Assembly (NCBI GenBank): GCA_964419935.1
Contig: CAYQQJ010000018.1
Coordinates: 1 to 64,000, forward strand
Source: CAYQQJ01 sp964419935
GTDB taxonomy: Bacteria; Pseudomonadota; Gammaproteobacteria; Pseudomonadales; Cellvibrionaceae
DNA length: 64,000 bases
Reading direction: 5' to 3'
Shown here: positions 34,338 to 41,971 of the stretch, one piece after another
Position numbering within the stretch: position 1 is the first letter of the stretch
Layout of the letters: every line of letters begins with the position of its first letter
Program-made: the position numbers and the translations under genes
Notes under the pieces: generated by a model
What the model saw: only the letters and a program-made list of their open reading frames with translations
The model's database searches: none
What the model was told of the DNA's origin: nothing

Positions 34338-34533
34338 AAGCTGCAAGCCGCAAGCTACAAGCTAAAGAAAGGGAAAAGGGAAAAGGGAAAAGGGAAAAGT
34401 AAGAGCTGCAAGCTATAAGCTATAAGACACCCTTAAAGGTGATGAATGCCCAGCCATTGTCTCTGGTTTATCTTTTCCCTTTCCCTTGATCCTATACTTG
34501 CAGCTTGCAGCTTGCAGCTTGCAGCTTGCAGCT
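34338..34533. repeat. Nested inverted array of heptamer repeats
   Basis: About 195 bp between deaD and ppnP are built from two short units in mirrored order. The left part has degenerate GCTGCAAG/CAAGCTA units (34338-34363) then four perfect GGGAAAA copies (34371-34398) and more GCTGCAAGCTATAAG. The right part has TTTTCCCTTTCCC (34473-34485), the complement of GGGAAAA, then five perfect CTTGCAG copies (34497-34531), the complement of CTGCAAG. The DNA can fold into a long imperfect cruciform or hairpin. A single-sided fragment of the same family lies at 41867-41900. The stretch 34184-34337 holds only the deaD leader and promoter. Confidence 0.8.
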
Positions 34534-34541
34534 CCTTACCC

Positions 34542-34826
34542 CTACCTCCAGTATTGACAGAAGTAAGCCGTATCCACCGGCACGACCAGGTCGAATTTCT
34601 GGTTTGCGTCGATCTCGAATGTTTGGCCGTTGATGAAGGTTTGCCATTCGTTTTCGCCGGGAAGCTTCACTCTGAGTTCGCCGCTCACAACGGACATAAC
34701 TTCTTTGCAATCGGTGCCAAACGTATATTCCCCTGCGGCCATCACGCCGATGGTGGCGGGTAGGGTGGCTGTTTGTAGGGCGATGGATTTGACCTTGCCT
34801 TCAAAATATTCGTTTACGGTCAGCAT
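34542..34826 (-). CDS. ppnP: Pyrimidine/purine nucleoside phosphorylase PpnP
   Basis: A small cupin-fold enzyme (formerly DUF1255/YaiE) that phosphorolyses several nucleosides. The 94-residue protein from ATG 34826 (MLTVNEYFEGKVKSIA) matches E. coli PpnP in length and shows the conserved GVMAAGEYTFGT, SGELRVKLPGENEWQ and final YFCQYW. The open frame extends 45 bp upstream, but the family always begins at MLxxNEYF. It lies downstream of nspC on the same strand with a 105-bp gap. The heptamer array begins immediately 3' of it. Confidence 0.93.
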   Translation of the reverse strand: MLTVNEYFEGKVKSIALQTATLPATIGVMAAGEYTFGTDCKEVMSVVSGELRVKLPGENEWQTFINGQTFEIDANQKFDLVVPVDTAYFCQYWR

Positions 34827-34931
34827 AGTGATTCTCGAAAAGGGATCTCGGAAAATTAATCGGTCAACCATTGTTTCAGTACGGCTTTGGAAACAGTTGG
34901 CGATCAGGTTCGGGTTGTCAGCATTCAGTTA

Positions 34932-36095
34932 TCAGGAAAGCCGGTTGCGGAAATCGTGGTAGTCGAAAGATTTGACGATTTGCAGCTCATCCGTCTCGCT
35001 GTTCCAGCGTGCAATGCTCGGTAAAGGTATGCCGTTGAAGGTCGTGTTCTTGACCATGGTGTAAATTGCCATGTCTTCAAATATCAGACGCTGACCTACC
35101 TGCAGAGGTTTGCTGAAGCTATAGTCGCCGATCACGTCCCCGGCAAGACAGCTGGGGCCACCCAGCCGGTAAGTGTGAGCGAGCTCTTCCGGCAGTCCCG
35201 CATCGGTAATATTGGGGCGGTAGGGCATTTCCAGAACGTCGGGCATGTGACAGGTGGCGGATGCATCCAAAATCGCCAGGTTCATGCTGTTCCAATTGGT
35301 GTCCAGAACTTCCGCGACCAGAACTCCCGCATTCAAGGCAATTGCCTCTCCGGGTTCGATGTAAACCTGAACATCATATTTCGCCTGAAAGCTGCGAATG
35401 CGTTCGATCAGAGCATCGACCTGGTAATCCGGCCGCGTAATGTGATGGCCGCCACCAAAGTTTACCCACTTGAGCTGTGTCAGATAGCTGCCAAAGTTTT
35501 TCTCTACCACATCCAACGTGCGTGCCAAGGGGTCGAAATCCTGCTCGCACAGTGTGTGAAAGTGAAGTCCGCTGATGCCGTCCAGATCCTGTTCCGCGAA
35601 ATCCTCAATGCGGATGCCCATGCGAGAGCAGGGTGCGCAGGGATCATAAATGGGCGTGGCGCCTTCGGAGTGTTCGGGATTGATACGCAAACCGAAGGCC
35701 AGGTTTGGTCGCTGATCTTGCGCCGCAAGAGCTTGCACCTTGTACCGCTGCCACTGGCTGAATGAGTTGAATACCACGTGGTCTGAAACCGCGAGAATAT
35801 CAGCCATTTCATGTGGTCGATAAGCGGCCGAATAGGTATGTACCTCACCACCGAATTCTTCTCGACCGAGACGTGCTTCATAGATGCCACTGGCGCAGGT
35901 ACCTTTTAGATAACGCATCACCAGTGGCGCCACTGAAAACATGGAAAACGCCTTCAATGCGAGCAGTATTTTTGCACCACTTTCCGCTTGGACCCGAGCG
36001 AGGACGCGAAGATTAGCTTCCAGAGCGGCCTCGTCGACGACGTAACACGGGCTCGGCACCCGGGTCGGATCAAACGCTGAAAATGTGTTTGGCAT
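34932..36095 (-). CDS. nspC: Carboxynorspermidine/carboxyspermidine decarboxylase
   Basis: PLP-dependent fold-III decarboxylase that removes CO2 from carboxynorspermidine or carboxyspermidine, the last step of the aspartate-semialdehyde route to norspermidine/spermidine. The PLP lysine lies in LLALKAFSMF (Lys48 from ATG 36095); SGLHFHTLCEQ, WVNFGGGHHITRPDY and the C-terminal GPSCLAGDVIGDY match the family. ATG 36095 is preferred to a TTG 18 bp upstream. It lies downstream of the dehydrogenase gene but is separated from it by a 284-bp repeat-bearing gap. Confidence 0.93.
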   Translation of the reverse strand: MPNTFSAFDPTRVPSPCYVVDEAALEANLRVLARVQAESGAKILLALKAFSMFSVAPLVMRYLKGTCASGIYEARLGREEFGGEVHTYSAAYRPHEMADILAVSDHVVFNSFSQWQRYKVQALAAQDQRPNLAFGLRINPEHSEGATPIYDPCAPCSRMGIRIEDFAEQDLDGISGLHFHTLCEQDFDPLARTLDVVEKNFGSYLTQLKWVNFGGGHHITRPDYQVDALIERIRSFQAKYDVQVYIEPGEAIALNAGVLVAEVLDTNWNSMNLAILDASATCHMPDVLEMPYRPNITDAGLPEELAHTYRLGGPSCLAGDVIGDYSFSKPLQVGQRLIFEDMAIYTMVKNTTFNGIPLPSIARWNSETDELQIVKSFDYHDFRNRLS

Positions 36096-36186
36096 AGCGG
36101 TTTCAAATTCCAACTTTTAATATTGTTTGTCATTGCTGTCCCGCAGGCTTCCTAGATATGAATTCGGTGTTTGCTGTTGTGACCGT

Positions 36187-36301
36187 CACCAGCATGGCCG
36201 TTCTTTGGCATCCATGCCATCACGGCACTAGTGCATCCTGCACGTCGGATGCTGGTGCCGAGCCTACAGGGACGTATTCACGGCGTGTCACAGCAGTGAA
36301 T
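36187..36301. repeat. REP-like palindrome cluster between nspC and the CANS dehydrogenase gene
   Basis: A set of nested hairpins: CACCAGCAT/ATGCTGGTG (36187-36195, 36249-36257) enclosing GGCAT-CC-ATGCC (36207-36218) and GTGCA-TCC-TGCAC (36231-36243), then CAGGGACGTATTCAC whose ATTCAC pairs with GTGAAT at 36296-36301. The phrase CAGGGACGT is shared with the interior of 9774-9873, and the CATCCATG core with the thrS element (TGCATGGATGCA). It interrupts the polyamine operon. Confidence 0.65.
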
Positions 36302-36379
36302 GCCGGATTCATGTCTTTCCCAGAACATCAACACGTTTACGGTCTAGCTTGTGTTTGTGTATAGGTTCGTGAAGATCGA

Positions 36380-37579
36380 CTAGTCGGCCAATCCATTATC
36401 GTCCAACTCAACGACTTGCCACGGCAATCCGTACTGATTCAAATCATCCATGAACGGATCGGGGTCGAACTGCTCCATGTTCCATACGCCGGGCTTTTTC
36501 CATTTACCTTCCAGCATCATTTTGGCACCAATCATGGCAGGCACGCCTGTGGTGTAGGAAATGGCCTGGGAGCGCACTTCCTCGTAGCAGGCTTCGTGAT
36601 CGCAAATATTGTAAATGTAAACGGTTTTTTCCTTACCGTCTTTGATGCCTTTGGCCACGCAGCCGATACAGGTACGCCCCTTGGTGAGCGGGCCCAGGCT
36701 CGCGGGGTCCGGCAGTACCGCTTTCAGGAATTGCAGGGGAACAATTTGCACGCCGTTGTATTCCACCGGCTCAATACCGGTCATGCCGACGTTCTGCAGT
36801 ACTTCCAGGTGTTTCAGGTAGTTCTGCGAAAAGGTCATCCAGAAACGTGCACGTTTGATTTCCGGAAAATGTCGGGTGATGGATTCCAGTTCTTCGTGGT
36901 ACATCAGATAAATATCTTTCGGACCTATGCCTTCCGGGAAGTCGAAGCTGTCCTTCACTGACAGTGGGTCGGTTTCCCGCCACTGCCCATTTTCCCAGTA
37001 ACGCCCCTTGGCCGTTACTTCTCGAATATTGATTTCGGGGTTGAAGTTGGTCGCAAATGCCTGCCCGTGGTCGCCGGCATTGCAATCGATAATATCCAGC
37101 TCGTGAATTTCGTCCAGATAATGTTTTTTGATGTAAGCCGTGTACACATTGGTGACACCGGGATCAAAGCCACTGCCGAGCAGCGCCATGCGGTTGGCCT
37201 GAACGAAGCGATCCTGATAGTCCCACTGCCAGGAGTACTCGAACTTGGCTTCATGAGGTGGCTCATAATTGGCCGTGTCGAGGTAGTCCACGCCGGCAGC
37301 CAGACAGGCATCCATGATGTGCAGGTCTTGATAAGGCAGAGCGACATTGATGACCAAATCCGGCTTTTCCTGCCGGAGCAGAGCGGTGAGTTCCGGCACA
37401 TTATCGGCATCCACCTGAGCGGTGCGGACTTCCCTGGACAGTTGTGTCGCAATGGCTTTGCATTTGGCTTCGGTTCGGCTGGCGAGAATAATTTCATCGA
37501 ACACATCGGCCAACTGCGCACATTTATGGGCGACGACACTTCCGACACCACCAGCACCAATAATCATCACTTTACTCAT
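36380..37579 (-). CDS. Carboxynorspermidine/carboxyspermidine dehydrogenase
   Basis: A 399-residue saccharopine-dehydrogenase-fold enzyme that condenses aspartate semialdehyde with diaminopropane or putrescine, using NADPH. The N-terminal MIIGAGGVGSVVAHKCAQL is the nucleotide-binding motif, followed by INVALPYQDLHIMDACLAAGVDYLDTANYE and GFDPGVTNVYTAY, typical of the CANSDH group rather than lysine-pathway saccharopine reductases. It overlaps the end of speA by 8 bp, so the two are coupled. Together with nspC it gives a spermidine pathway independent of S-adenosylmethionine decarboxylase. Confidence 0.92.
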   Translation of the reverse strand: MSKVMIIGAGGVGSVVAHKCAQLADVFDEIILASRTEAKCKAIATQLSREVRTAQVDADNVPELTALLRQEKPDLVINVALPYQDLHIMDACLAAGVDYLDTANYEPPHEAKFEYSWQWDYQDRFVQANRMALLGSGFDPGVTNVYTAYIKKHYLDEIHELDIIDCNAGDHGQAFATNFNPEINIREVTAKGRYWENGQWRETDPLSVKDSFDFPEGIGPKDIYLMYHEELESITRHFPEIKRARFWMTFSQNYLKHLEVLQNVGMTGIEPVEYNGVQIVPLQFLKAVLPDPASLGPLTKGRTCIGCVAKGIKDGKEKTVYIYNICDHEACYEEVRSQAISYTTGVPAMIGAKMMLEGKWKKPGVWNMEQFDPDPFMDDLNQYGLPWQVVELDDNGLAD

Positions 37580-39524
37580 GTGAACTCCTGACTGTTACGG
37601 GGTTGTGTTCTTTTTCGTAATAGGTATAGCCACGCATGCTGGCGGAAAACGCTTTCATGATGGTCAGCCTTTCAGAGGCGCTGATCTTGCCCTGGCGCAC
37701 AGCCCGCTCTGCAATTTTGCGGAACCGCTCCGTCAGTACCGGGGGTTGATACTCCACATAGCTCAAAACGTCGGCAATACTGTCACCTTCAATCTCATTA
37801 ACGAAGTCATAACTGTTGTCTTCATTGACTCGAATGCTGACGACATTGGTATCGCCAAACAGATTGTGAAGATCGCCCAATGTCTCTTGATAGGCGCCGA
37901 CGAGAAAAACACCGATGTAATACTCTTCATTTTCCTTGAGACGGTGTAACGGCAAGGTACGACGAACGCCGTCGCGATCGACAAATCGATCAATCTTGCC
38001 ATCGCAGTCGCAGGTGATGTCGGCGATGATGGCCTGCCGGTCCGGCTTCTCCCCGAGCCTGTGGATGGGCATGATCGGGAAAACTTGATCGATTGCCCAG
38101 ATATCCGGCAGGGATTGAAATAGACTGAAGTTTCCGTAGTAGATGTCGGATAGAACCTCTTTCAGTTTATCCAGTTCCTGAAGGCTGCGCGGTGCATCTT
38201 CGGAAAGCGCGAGCAATTCGTGCATGACTTTGAGGAAGATGTTTTCTGCCAGGGACCGGGAGCGCAGGTTGACTTGGCCCCGTTTGAACAACTCACGGAT
38301 TTCGTCCCGATAGAATAAGGCGTCGTTGTAGCACTCCTGCAAATTGCGGGTGCTGGCGGCCGCAAGGACCTCATGCAGGTTGTGAACCAGCGGGTCTTCG
38401 TCTTCACCAATGACGTCGGGGAGTGGACCGGGCTCGAAATCCGCTACATCCAGGATATTGAAGATCAGCACCGACGAGTAGGCCACAGTGGCGCGACCCG
38501 ACTCGGTAATGATGGTGGGGTGAGGGATCTCACCGGGATCAAGCTTGTCCATGATGACTTCGACGATATCCGCGCAATATTCATCCAGCGTATAGTTGCG
38601 CGAATGCATGTAGTTGCTTTTCGAGCCGTCGTAGTCGACCGCCAAGCCACCACCGAGGTCCAGGTAGCCCATGCTGGCGCCTTCGTTGACCAAATCCACA
38701 TAGACCTGGCAGGCTTCCATGACGCCGGAACGGATGTCGCGGATGTTGGGAATCTGCGAGCCCAGGTGATAATGCAGGAGCTGCAGACAATCCAGCATGC
38801 CTTCCTGCTTGAGAATGTCGACCATTGCCACCAGCTGAGCGATGGACAGGCCAAAGATACTGCGATCACCGCTGGTGGCATTCCAGTGGCCGCCCACCAT
38901 GGACGCCAGTTTGACACGCACACCGATCAATGGCCGGATGCCCAAGGCGCGGCTGCGCTCCAGGATGATTGGCAATTCGGTGGGTGTTTCTATTACGAAA
39001 AAGAGGCGGTAGCCCATCTTGCAGGCTTGCAACCCCAGGTCGATGAATTCCTCGTCCTTATACCCATTGCAGACGATACAGGCGTCGGGGGATTCCAGAT
39101 GGGCGAGGGCGACGATGAGCTCGGGCTTCGAACCGGCCTCCAGCCCATGGCCGTATTTCGCACCAACCTGGGCAATCTCTTCAATGACGTGACACTGCTG
39201 GTTGACTTTGATGGGAAATACGCCGCGGTATTGCCCCTGATAATTGTTGACCTCAATGGCGTTTCTGAAAGCGTCATTGAGCCGACCAATCTGTTGCTCA
39301 AGCAGGTTCTCGAAGCGAACCAGAACCGGCATATCCATGCCACGTTCACGGACATCATTAACAATGTCGACCAGCGAGGCGTTACTGGGGCCAATCTTGT
39401 TGTCTGCAGCGACAGTGATCTCGCCCTTGTCAGACACGCCGAAGTAACCAGCGCCCCAATCGTTGATGCCATAGAGCTCAGCGGAATTCGTGACGGACCA
39501 GCCGTCGTCAACGGATTTATTCAA
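37572..39524 (-). CDS. speA: Biosynthetic arginine decarboxylase
   Basis: PLP enzyme converting arginine to agmatine, the entry to putrescine. It is 650 residues (E. coli 658). The PLP lysine is Lys106 in GVFPIKVNQQ; GYKDEEFIDLGLQ, LHYHLGSQIPNIRDI, LDLGGGLAVDYDGS and ITESGRA follow. The start appears to be TTG 39524, with GGGTGA 6 nt upstream; no ATG fits. It heads the operon speA-CANS dehydrogenase-nspC. An agmatine hydrolase (SpeB or AguA/B) is not encoded here and must lie elsewhere. Confidence 0.95.
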   Translation of the reverse strand: MNKSVDDGWSVTNSAELYGINDWGAGYFGVSDKGEITVAADNKIGPSNASLVDIVNDVRERGMDMPVLVRFENLLEQQIGRLNDAFRNAIEVNNYQGQYRGVFPIKVNQQCHVIEEIAQVGAKYGHGLEAGSKPELIVALAHLESPDACIVCNGYKDEEFIDLGLQACKMGYRLFFVIETPTELPIILERSRALGIRPLIGVRVKLASMVGGHWNATSGDRSIFGLSIAQLVAMVDILKQEGMLDCLQLLHYHLGSQIPNIRDIRSGVMEACQVYVDLVNEGASMGYLDLGGGLAVDYDGSKSNYMHSRNYTLDEYCADIVEVIMDKLDPGEIPHPTIITESGRATVAYSSVLIFNILDVADFEPGPLPDVIGEDEDPLVHNLHEVLAAASTRNLQECYNDALFYRDEIRELFKRGQVNLRSRSLAENIFLKVMHELLALSEDAPRSLQELDKLKEVLSDIYYGNFSLFQSLPDIWAIDQVFPIMPIHRLGEKPDRQAIIADITCDCDGKIDRFVDRDGVRRTLPLHRLKENEEYYIGVFLVGAYQETLGDLHNLFGDTNVVSIRVNEDNSYDFVNEIEGDSIADVLSYVEYQPPVLTERFRKIAERAVRQGKISASERLTIMKAFSASMRGYTYYEKEHNPVTVRSSHE

Positions 39525-39717
39525 TAGTTTGTCACCCAGAAATCATTGCAGAAATTGGACTGCCCGGTGATGAAGGGACAGCGGCCGGAGATGGCGCGCA
39601 CTATCTCAGATTTGGCGATGTTTTGCTAGAGTGAAGGGTGCCGGAAGCGGCCGTAGGGCAGTGGTTCTGGATCAAAAAAGGGCATGTACGGCCGCAGTGT
39701 CAAAATAGCTGATAGAT

Positions 39718-39779
39718 GACCCCGTGGCAGCGGCGGCCAATGCCAGGGGTCTTGCCGCCAATTCCACTGAGTTGGCGGC
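39718..39779 (-). terminator. Tandem hairpins 3' of hpf
   Basis: Two strong hairpins follow hpf on the minus strand: GCCGCCAA/TTGGCGGC (39754-39779) and GACCCC-TGGCA/TGCCA-GGGGTC (39718-39751). Neither is followed by a T run, so they may be processing or RNA-stability structures rather than intrinsic terminators. The rest of 39525-39717 holds nothing recognisable beyond the likely speA promoter region. Confidence 0.35.
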
Positions 39780-39792
39780 GTTTGGAGGAGGC

Positions 39793-40110
39793 CTAGTGCT
39801 GAATTGCTCGCAGCTTGGCACTGCGCTGCTTGAGTTTGCGTTCGGCGGCCGCGAAGGCTTCGCGGACAGCAACGTGGACCGAGGGGTCGTCCTGGGTCAC
39901 CGCCACTGGCGCACCTTTGACGTCCAGTTCAATGGTCGCGCGGAACATCTTGCCTTTGTGCTGGCGCTTATGAGGGCTGTCGAGGGTGACGCGGCTGTGG
40001 ATGATAGCGTTGCTGAAGCGATTCAGCTTGTTGAGTTTCTTGTCAATGACATCGTTCAAAGTGGGAGACGAGTGCAGGTCTCTGTAGACAACATCTGCGT
40101 TTGACTTCAT
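39793..40110 (-). CDS. hpf: Ribosome hibernation promoting factor (HPF/RaiA family)
   Basis: A short HPF-type protein that binds the 30S decoding channel and inactivates ribosomes in stationary phase. It begins MKSNADVVYRDLHSSPTLNDVIDKKLNKLNRF and has the RATIELDVKGAPVAVTQDDPSVHVAVREAFAAAERKLK helix typical of the family. The start at ATG 40110 is set by a GGAGG 8 nt upstream; the frame's earlier ATG at 40125 would place that GGAGG inside the gene. The 105-residue product lacks the C-terminal domain of long HPF. It stands alone rather than beside rpoN, where hpf often lies. Confidence 0.88.
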   Translation of the reverse strand: MKSNADVVYRDLHSSPTLNDVIDKKLNKLNRFSNAIIHSRVTLDSPHKRQHKGKMFRATIELDVKGAPVAVTQDDPSVHVAVREAFAAAERKLKQRSAKLRAIQH

Positions 40111-40414
40111 TTGGCGAACCTCCATTTGATGTTTATAGGAAGGAAAGAACGCGATACCTTCCCCTTAACTATTGGCTGAAGTCGAGCAAAACACAAGGCC
40201 TAACTTAATAACATTCGTTTATTGGAACACGGTTTTTAATAGCCATTGTGTAAGTGGCCATCCTCGTGGTGGCTCTACCGAGATAACCGGCGTTTCGGTG
40301 CCCGTCGGGGGGCGTTCTCGGCAGTTGCTTTGCCGTGCCATGTCACAGAGGAACCTGCGCGGTAGTTCGCATTGGAAATTGGTTCTGGTCCCGCAAAAAA
40401 TTTTTAAAAAAGAA

Positions 40415-40442
40415 CTTGAAATGTGATTTCGCAACCCGATAT
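40415..40442 (+). promoter_or_regulatory. Sigma-32 type heat-shock promoter for hsp20
   Basis: CTTGAAA and CCCGATAT are separated by 13 bp, a near-perfect match to the sigma-32 consensus (CTTGAAA, 11-16 bp, CCCCATNT). It would give a leader of about 190 nt. The stretch from 40111 to 40414 shows nothing else convincing apart from the upstream region of hpf. Confidence 0.75.
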
Positions 40443-40516
40443 TAGAACCTGTACCGCCTTGTACGAGTTCTTGCAAAAGTATTAGCGGCAGACCTTGTAA
40501 TTAAGGTTGGTACATC

Positions 40517-40641
40517 AGCCGGCTTTGCGATAAAGCGGCTGACAGCCTGATGTGCATTTATTGATGCAGTATTGGGTTTTTCAATGGCTCGATCAATTGA
40601 TGGGCCCACTTAAACATGTTGCTCTAAATGAGGATATGACA
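40517..40641 (+). ncRNA. ROSE-like RNA thermometer in the hsp20 leader
   Basis: The leader folds into successive hairpins: AGCC-G-GCTTT/AAAGC-GGCT (40517-40540), TGCAT/ATGCA (40553-40568), a weaker helix around TGGGCCCA, and a last helix CATGTTGCT (40615-40623) against AGGATATG (40631-40638) with a 7-nt loop. In the last helix the conserved UUGCU pairs with the AGGA Shine-Dalgarno with one bulged G, which is the hallmark of ROSE elements that melt on heating to release the ribosome binding site. Confidence 0.75.
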
Positions 40642-41103
40642 ATGCGTGATTTTGACTTTGCTCCACTGTACCGTTCCGCAATCGGCTTTGACCGTATGGC
40701 CAACCTGCTCGATTCCATTACCCGGTCGGAACAGACACAACCTTCCTATCCGCCCTACAACATCGAATTGACCGGTGACGATCAATACCGTATCTCGATG
40801 GCTGTGGCAGGGTTTGATCAGTCAGAACTGGATATTCAGGTACACGAGAATACGCTGACGGTTACCGGCAAGAAGTCGGAGGATAAGGAACAGAAAAAAT
40901 TCCTTCATCAGGGGATTGCCGCTCGCAACTTCGAACGGCGGTTTCAGCTGGCAGAATATGTTGAAGTGAAGTCGGCCTCTGTTGATAATGGCTTGCTGCA
41001 TATTGATTTGCTTCGTGAAGTACCGGAAGCCAAAAAGCCGAAGACCATCGCCATTACCAAAACGGCGGAGCGGCCTAAGCTGACACAGGCGAATGTCGCT
41101 TAA
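40642..41103 (+). CDS. ibpA: Small heat-shock protein (Hsp20/IbpA)
   Basis: ATP-independent holdase chaperone of 153 residues. The N-terminus MRDFDFAPLYRSAIGFDRMANLLD is the IbpA/B-type start. The alpha-crystallin domain spans about 37-130 (YPPYNIELTGDDQYRISMAVAGFDQSEL to the closing GLLHIDL), and a C-terminal IAITK tail carries the IxI-like anchor. ATG 40642 is chosen because AGGA lies 7 nt upstream within the ROSE-like helix; the open frame extends 90 bp further upstream through that leader. Control is predicted at both transcription (sigma-32) and translation (thermometer). Confidence 0.95.
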   Translation: MRDFDFAPLYRSAIGFDRMANLLDSITRSEQTQPSYPPYNIELTGDDQYRISMAVAGFDQSELDIQVHENTLTVTGKKSEDKEQKKFLHQGIAARNFERRFQLAEYVEVKSASVDNGLLHIDLLREVPEAKKPKTIAITKTAERPKLTQANVA

Positions 41104-41155
41104 CTGATCCTGACAATTCTGACAACGAATAGGGCGATAATTTGTCGCCTAACCG

Positions 41156-41182
41156 AAAGGCCAGCGTTTTGCTGGCCTTTTT
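41156..41182 (+). terminator. Terminator of hsp20
   Basis: Stem AAAGGCCAGC/GCTGGCCTTT with a 5-nt loop and T tract; a further GCGA/TCGC hairpin precedes it at 41131-41150. Confidence 0.85.
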
Positions 41183-41200
41183 GGTTTATGGAATTAACCC

Positions 41201-41866
41201 ATGAATAAAAGCCGTAGTGAACACAGAGACGCCTGCCCCTTATGTTGTTCCATCGAAATTGAGTTTTATCATCAGGATAAGCGGCGAACTTATTTGCAAT
41301 GCTTGCGCTGCGACTTGGTGTTTGTTCCAGAGCAGTTCCACCTCTCAGAAGAAGGCGAGAAAGCGGAGTATCTTCTCCATCAGAATGATCCGCGGGATGT
41401 CGGTTACCGGCAGTTTTTGCAGCGATTGGCTGACCCCTTGTTGCAGCGTCTTTCAAAGCCGAGCCGCGGCCTCGATTTTGGTTGCGGACCTGGCCCAACC
41501 CTGCACCTTATGCTGCAGGGGGGCGGCCATACCCTTGCCGTCTATGACAAGTTCTTTGCCAATGATGTTACGGTGCTTGAACAGGATTATGAATTTATCA
41601 CCGCAACCGAAGTGGTGGAACACCTGAGCGACCCCGGCGGCACTCTGTCATTATTGTGGAAGCTATTGCTGCCGCGCGGGTTTCTGGCGTTGATGACGAA
41701 GCGCGTTACTGACAAAGAAGCCTTCTCCCGTTGGCACTACAAAAATGATCCGACACACATCGCGTTTTTCAGTGAATCCACCTTTTTATGGTTGGCTGAT
41801 CAATGGCAAGCTGAATGTGATTTTTATGGCAGTGATGTGGTGATTTTTCGGAAGGTGGGGAAGTAA
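41201..41866 (+). CDS. Class I SAM-dependent methyltransferase with N-terminal zinc ribbon
   Basis: A 221-residue protein. The N-terminus has a CPLC...CLRC zinc ribbon (residues about 12-38), then a Methyltransf_12/23-like fold: RGLDFGCGPGPTLHLML is the SAM-binding motif I, ITATEVVEHLSDP a later core strand, and LLPRGFLALMTKRV the motif III region. The combination is common in uncharacterised methyltransferases; the substrate is unknown. It lies 19 bp past the hsp20 terminator and ends against a fragment of the heptamer repeat. It appears monocistronic. Confidence 0.85.
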   Translation: MNKSRSEHRDACPLCCSIEIEFYHQDKRRTYLQCLRCDLVFVPEQFHLSEEGEKAEYLLHQNDPRDVGYRQFLQRLADPLLQRLSKPSRGLDFGCGPGPTLHLMLQGGGHTLAVYDKFFANDVTVLEQDYEFITATEVVEHLSDPGGTLSLLWKLLLPRGFLALMTKRVTDKEAFSRWHYKNDPTHIAFFSESTFLWLADQWQAECDFYGSDVVIFRKVGK

Positions 41867-41900
41867 AAGCTGCAAGCCTCAAGCTACAAGCTTTAAGCTA
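41867..41900. repeat. GCTGCAAG-type heptamer repeat fragment
   Basis: Degenerate units AAGCTGCAAGC, CTCAAGCTACAAGC and TTTAAGCTA directly follow the methyltransferase stop. They belong to the same repeat family as the left arm of the array at 34338-34533. Confidence 0.65.
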
Positions 41901-41971
41901 AAACCAGAAGGACTCAAATGGCTGAATGCACAACTATAGCGCACACACTTCGTTTCTCTTTTGAGTTTTAT

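Noticed and set aside
34371..34531. Heptamer repeats as a CRISPR array
   Set aside because: Units are 7 bp and contiguous, with no spacers; no cas genes nearby.
36158..36364. 68-codon frame between the polyamine genes
   Set aside because: It runs through the hairpin cluster, lacks a ribosome binding site and has no recognisable family.
38373..39527. 384-codon frame antisense to speA
   Set aside because: Shadow of the speA codon pattern; translation shows no domain and speA is certain on the other strand.
40172..40426. 84-codon open frame between hpf and hsp20
   Set aside because: No ribosome binding site, no recognisable family, odd composition, and it overlaps the hsp20 promoter region.
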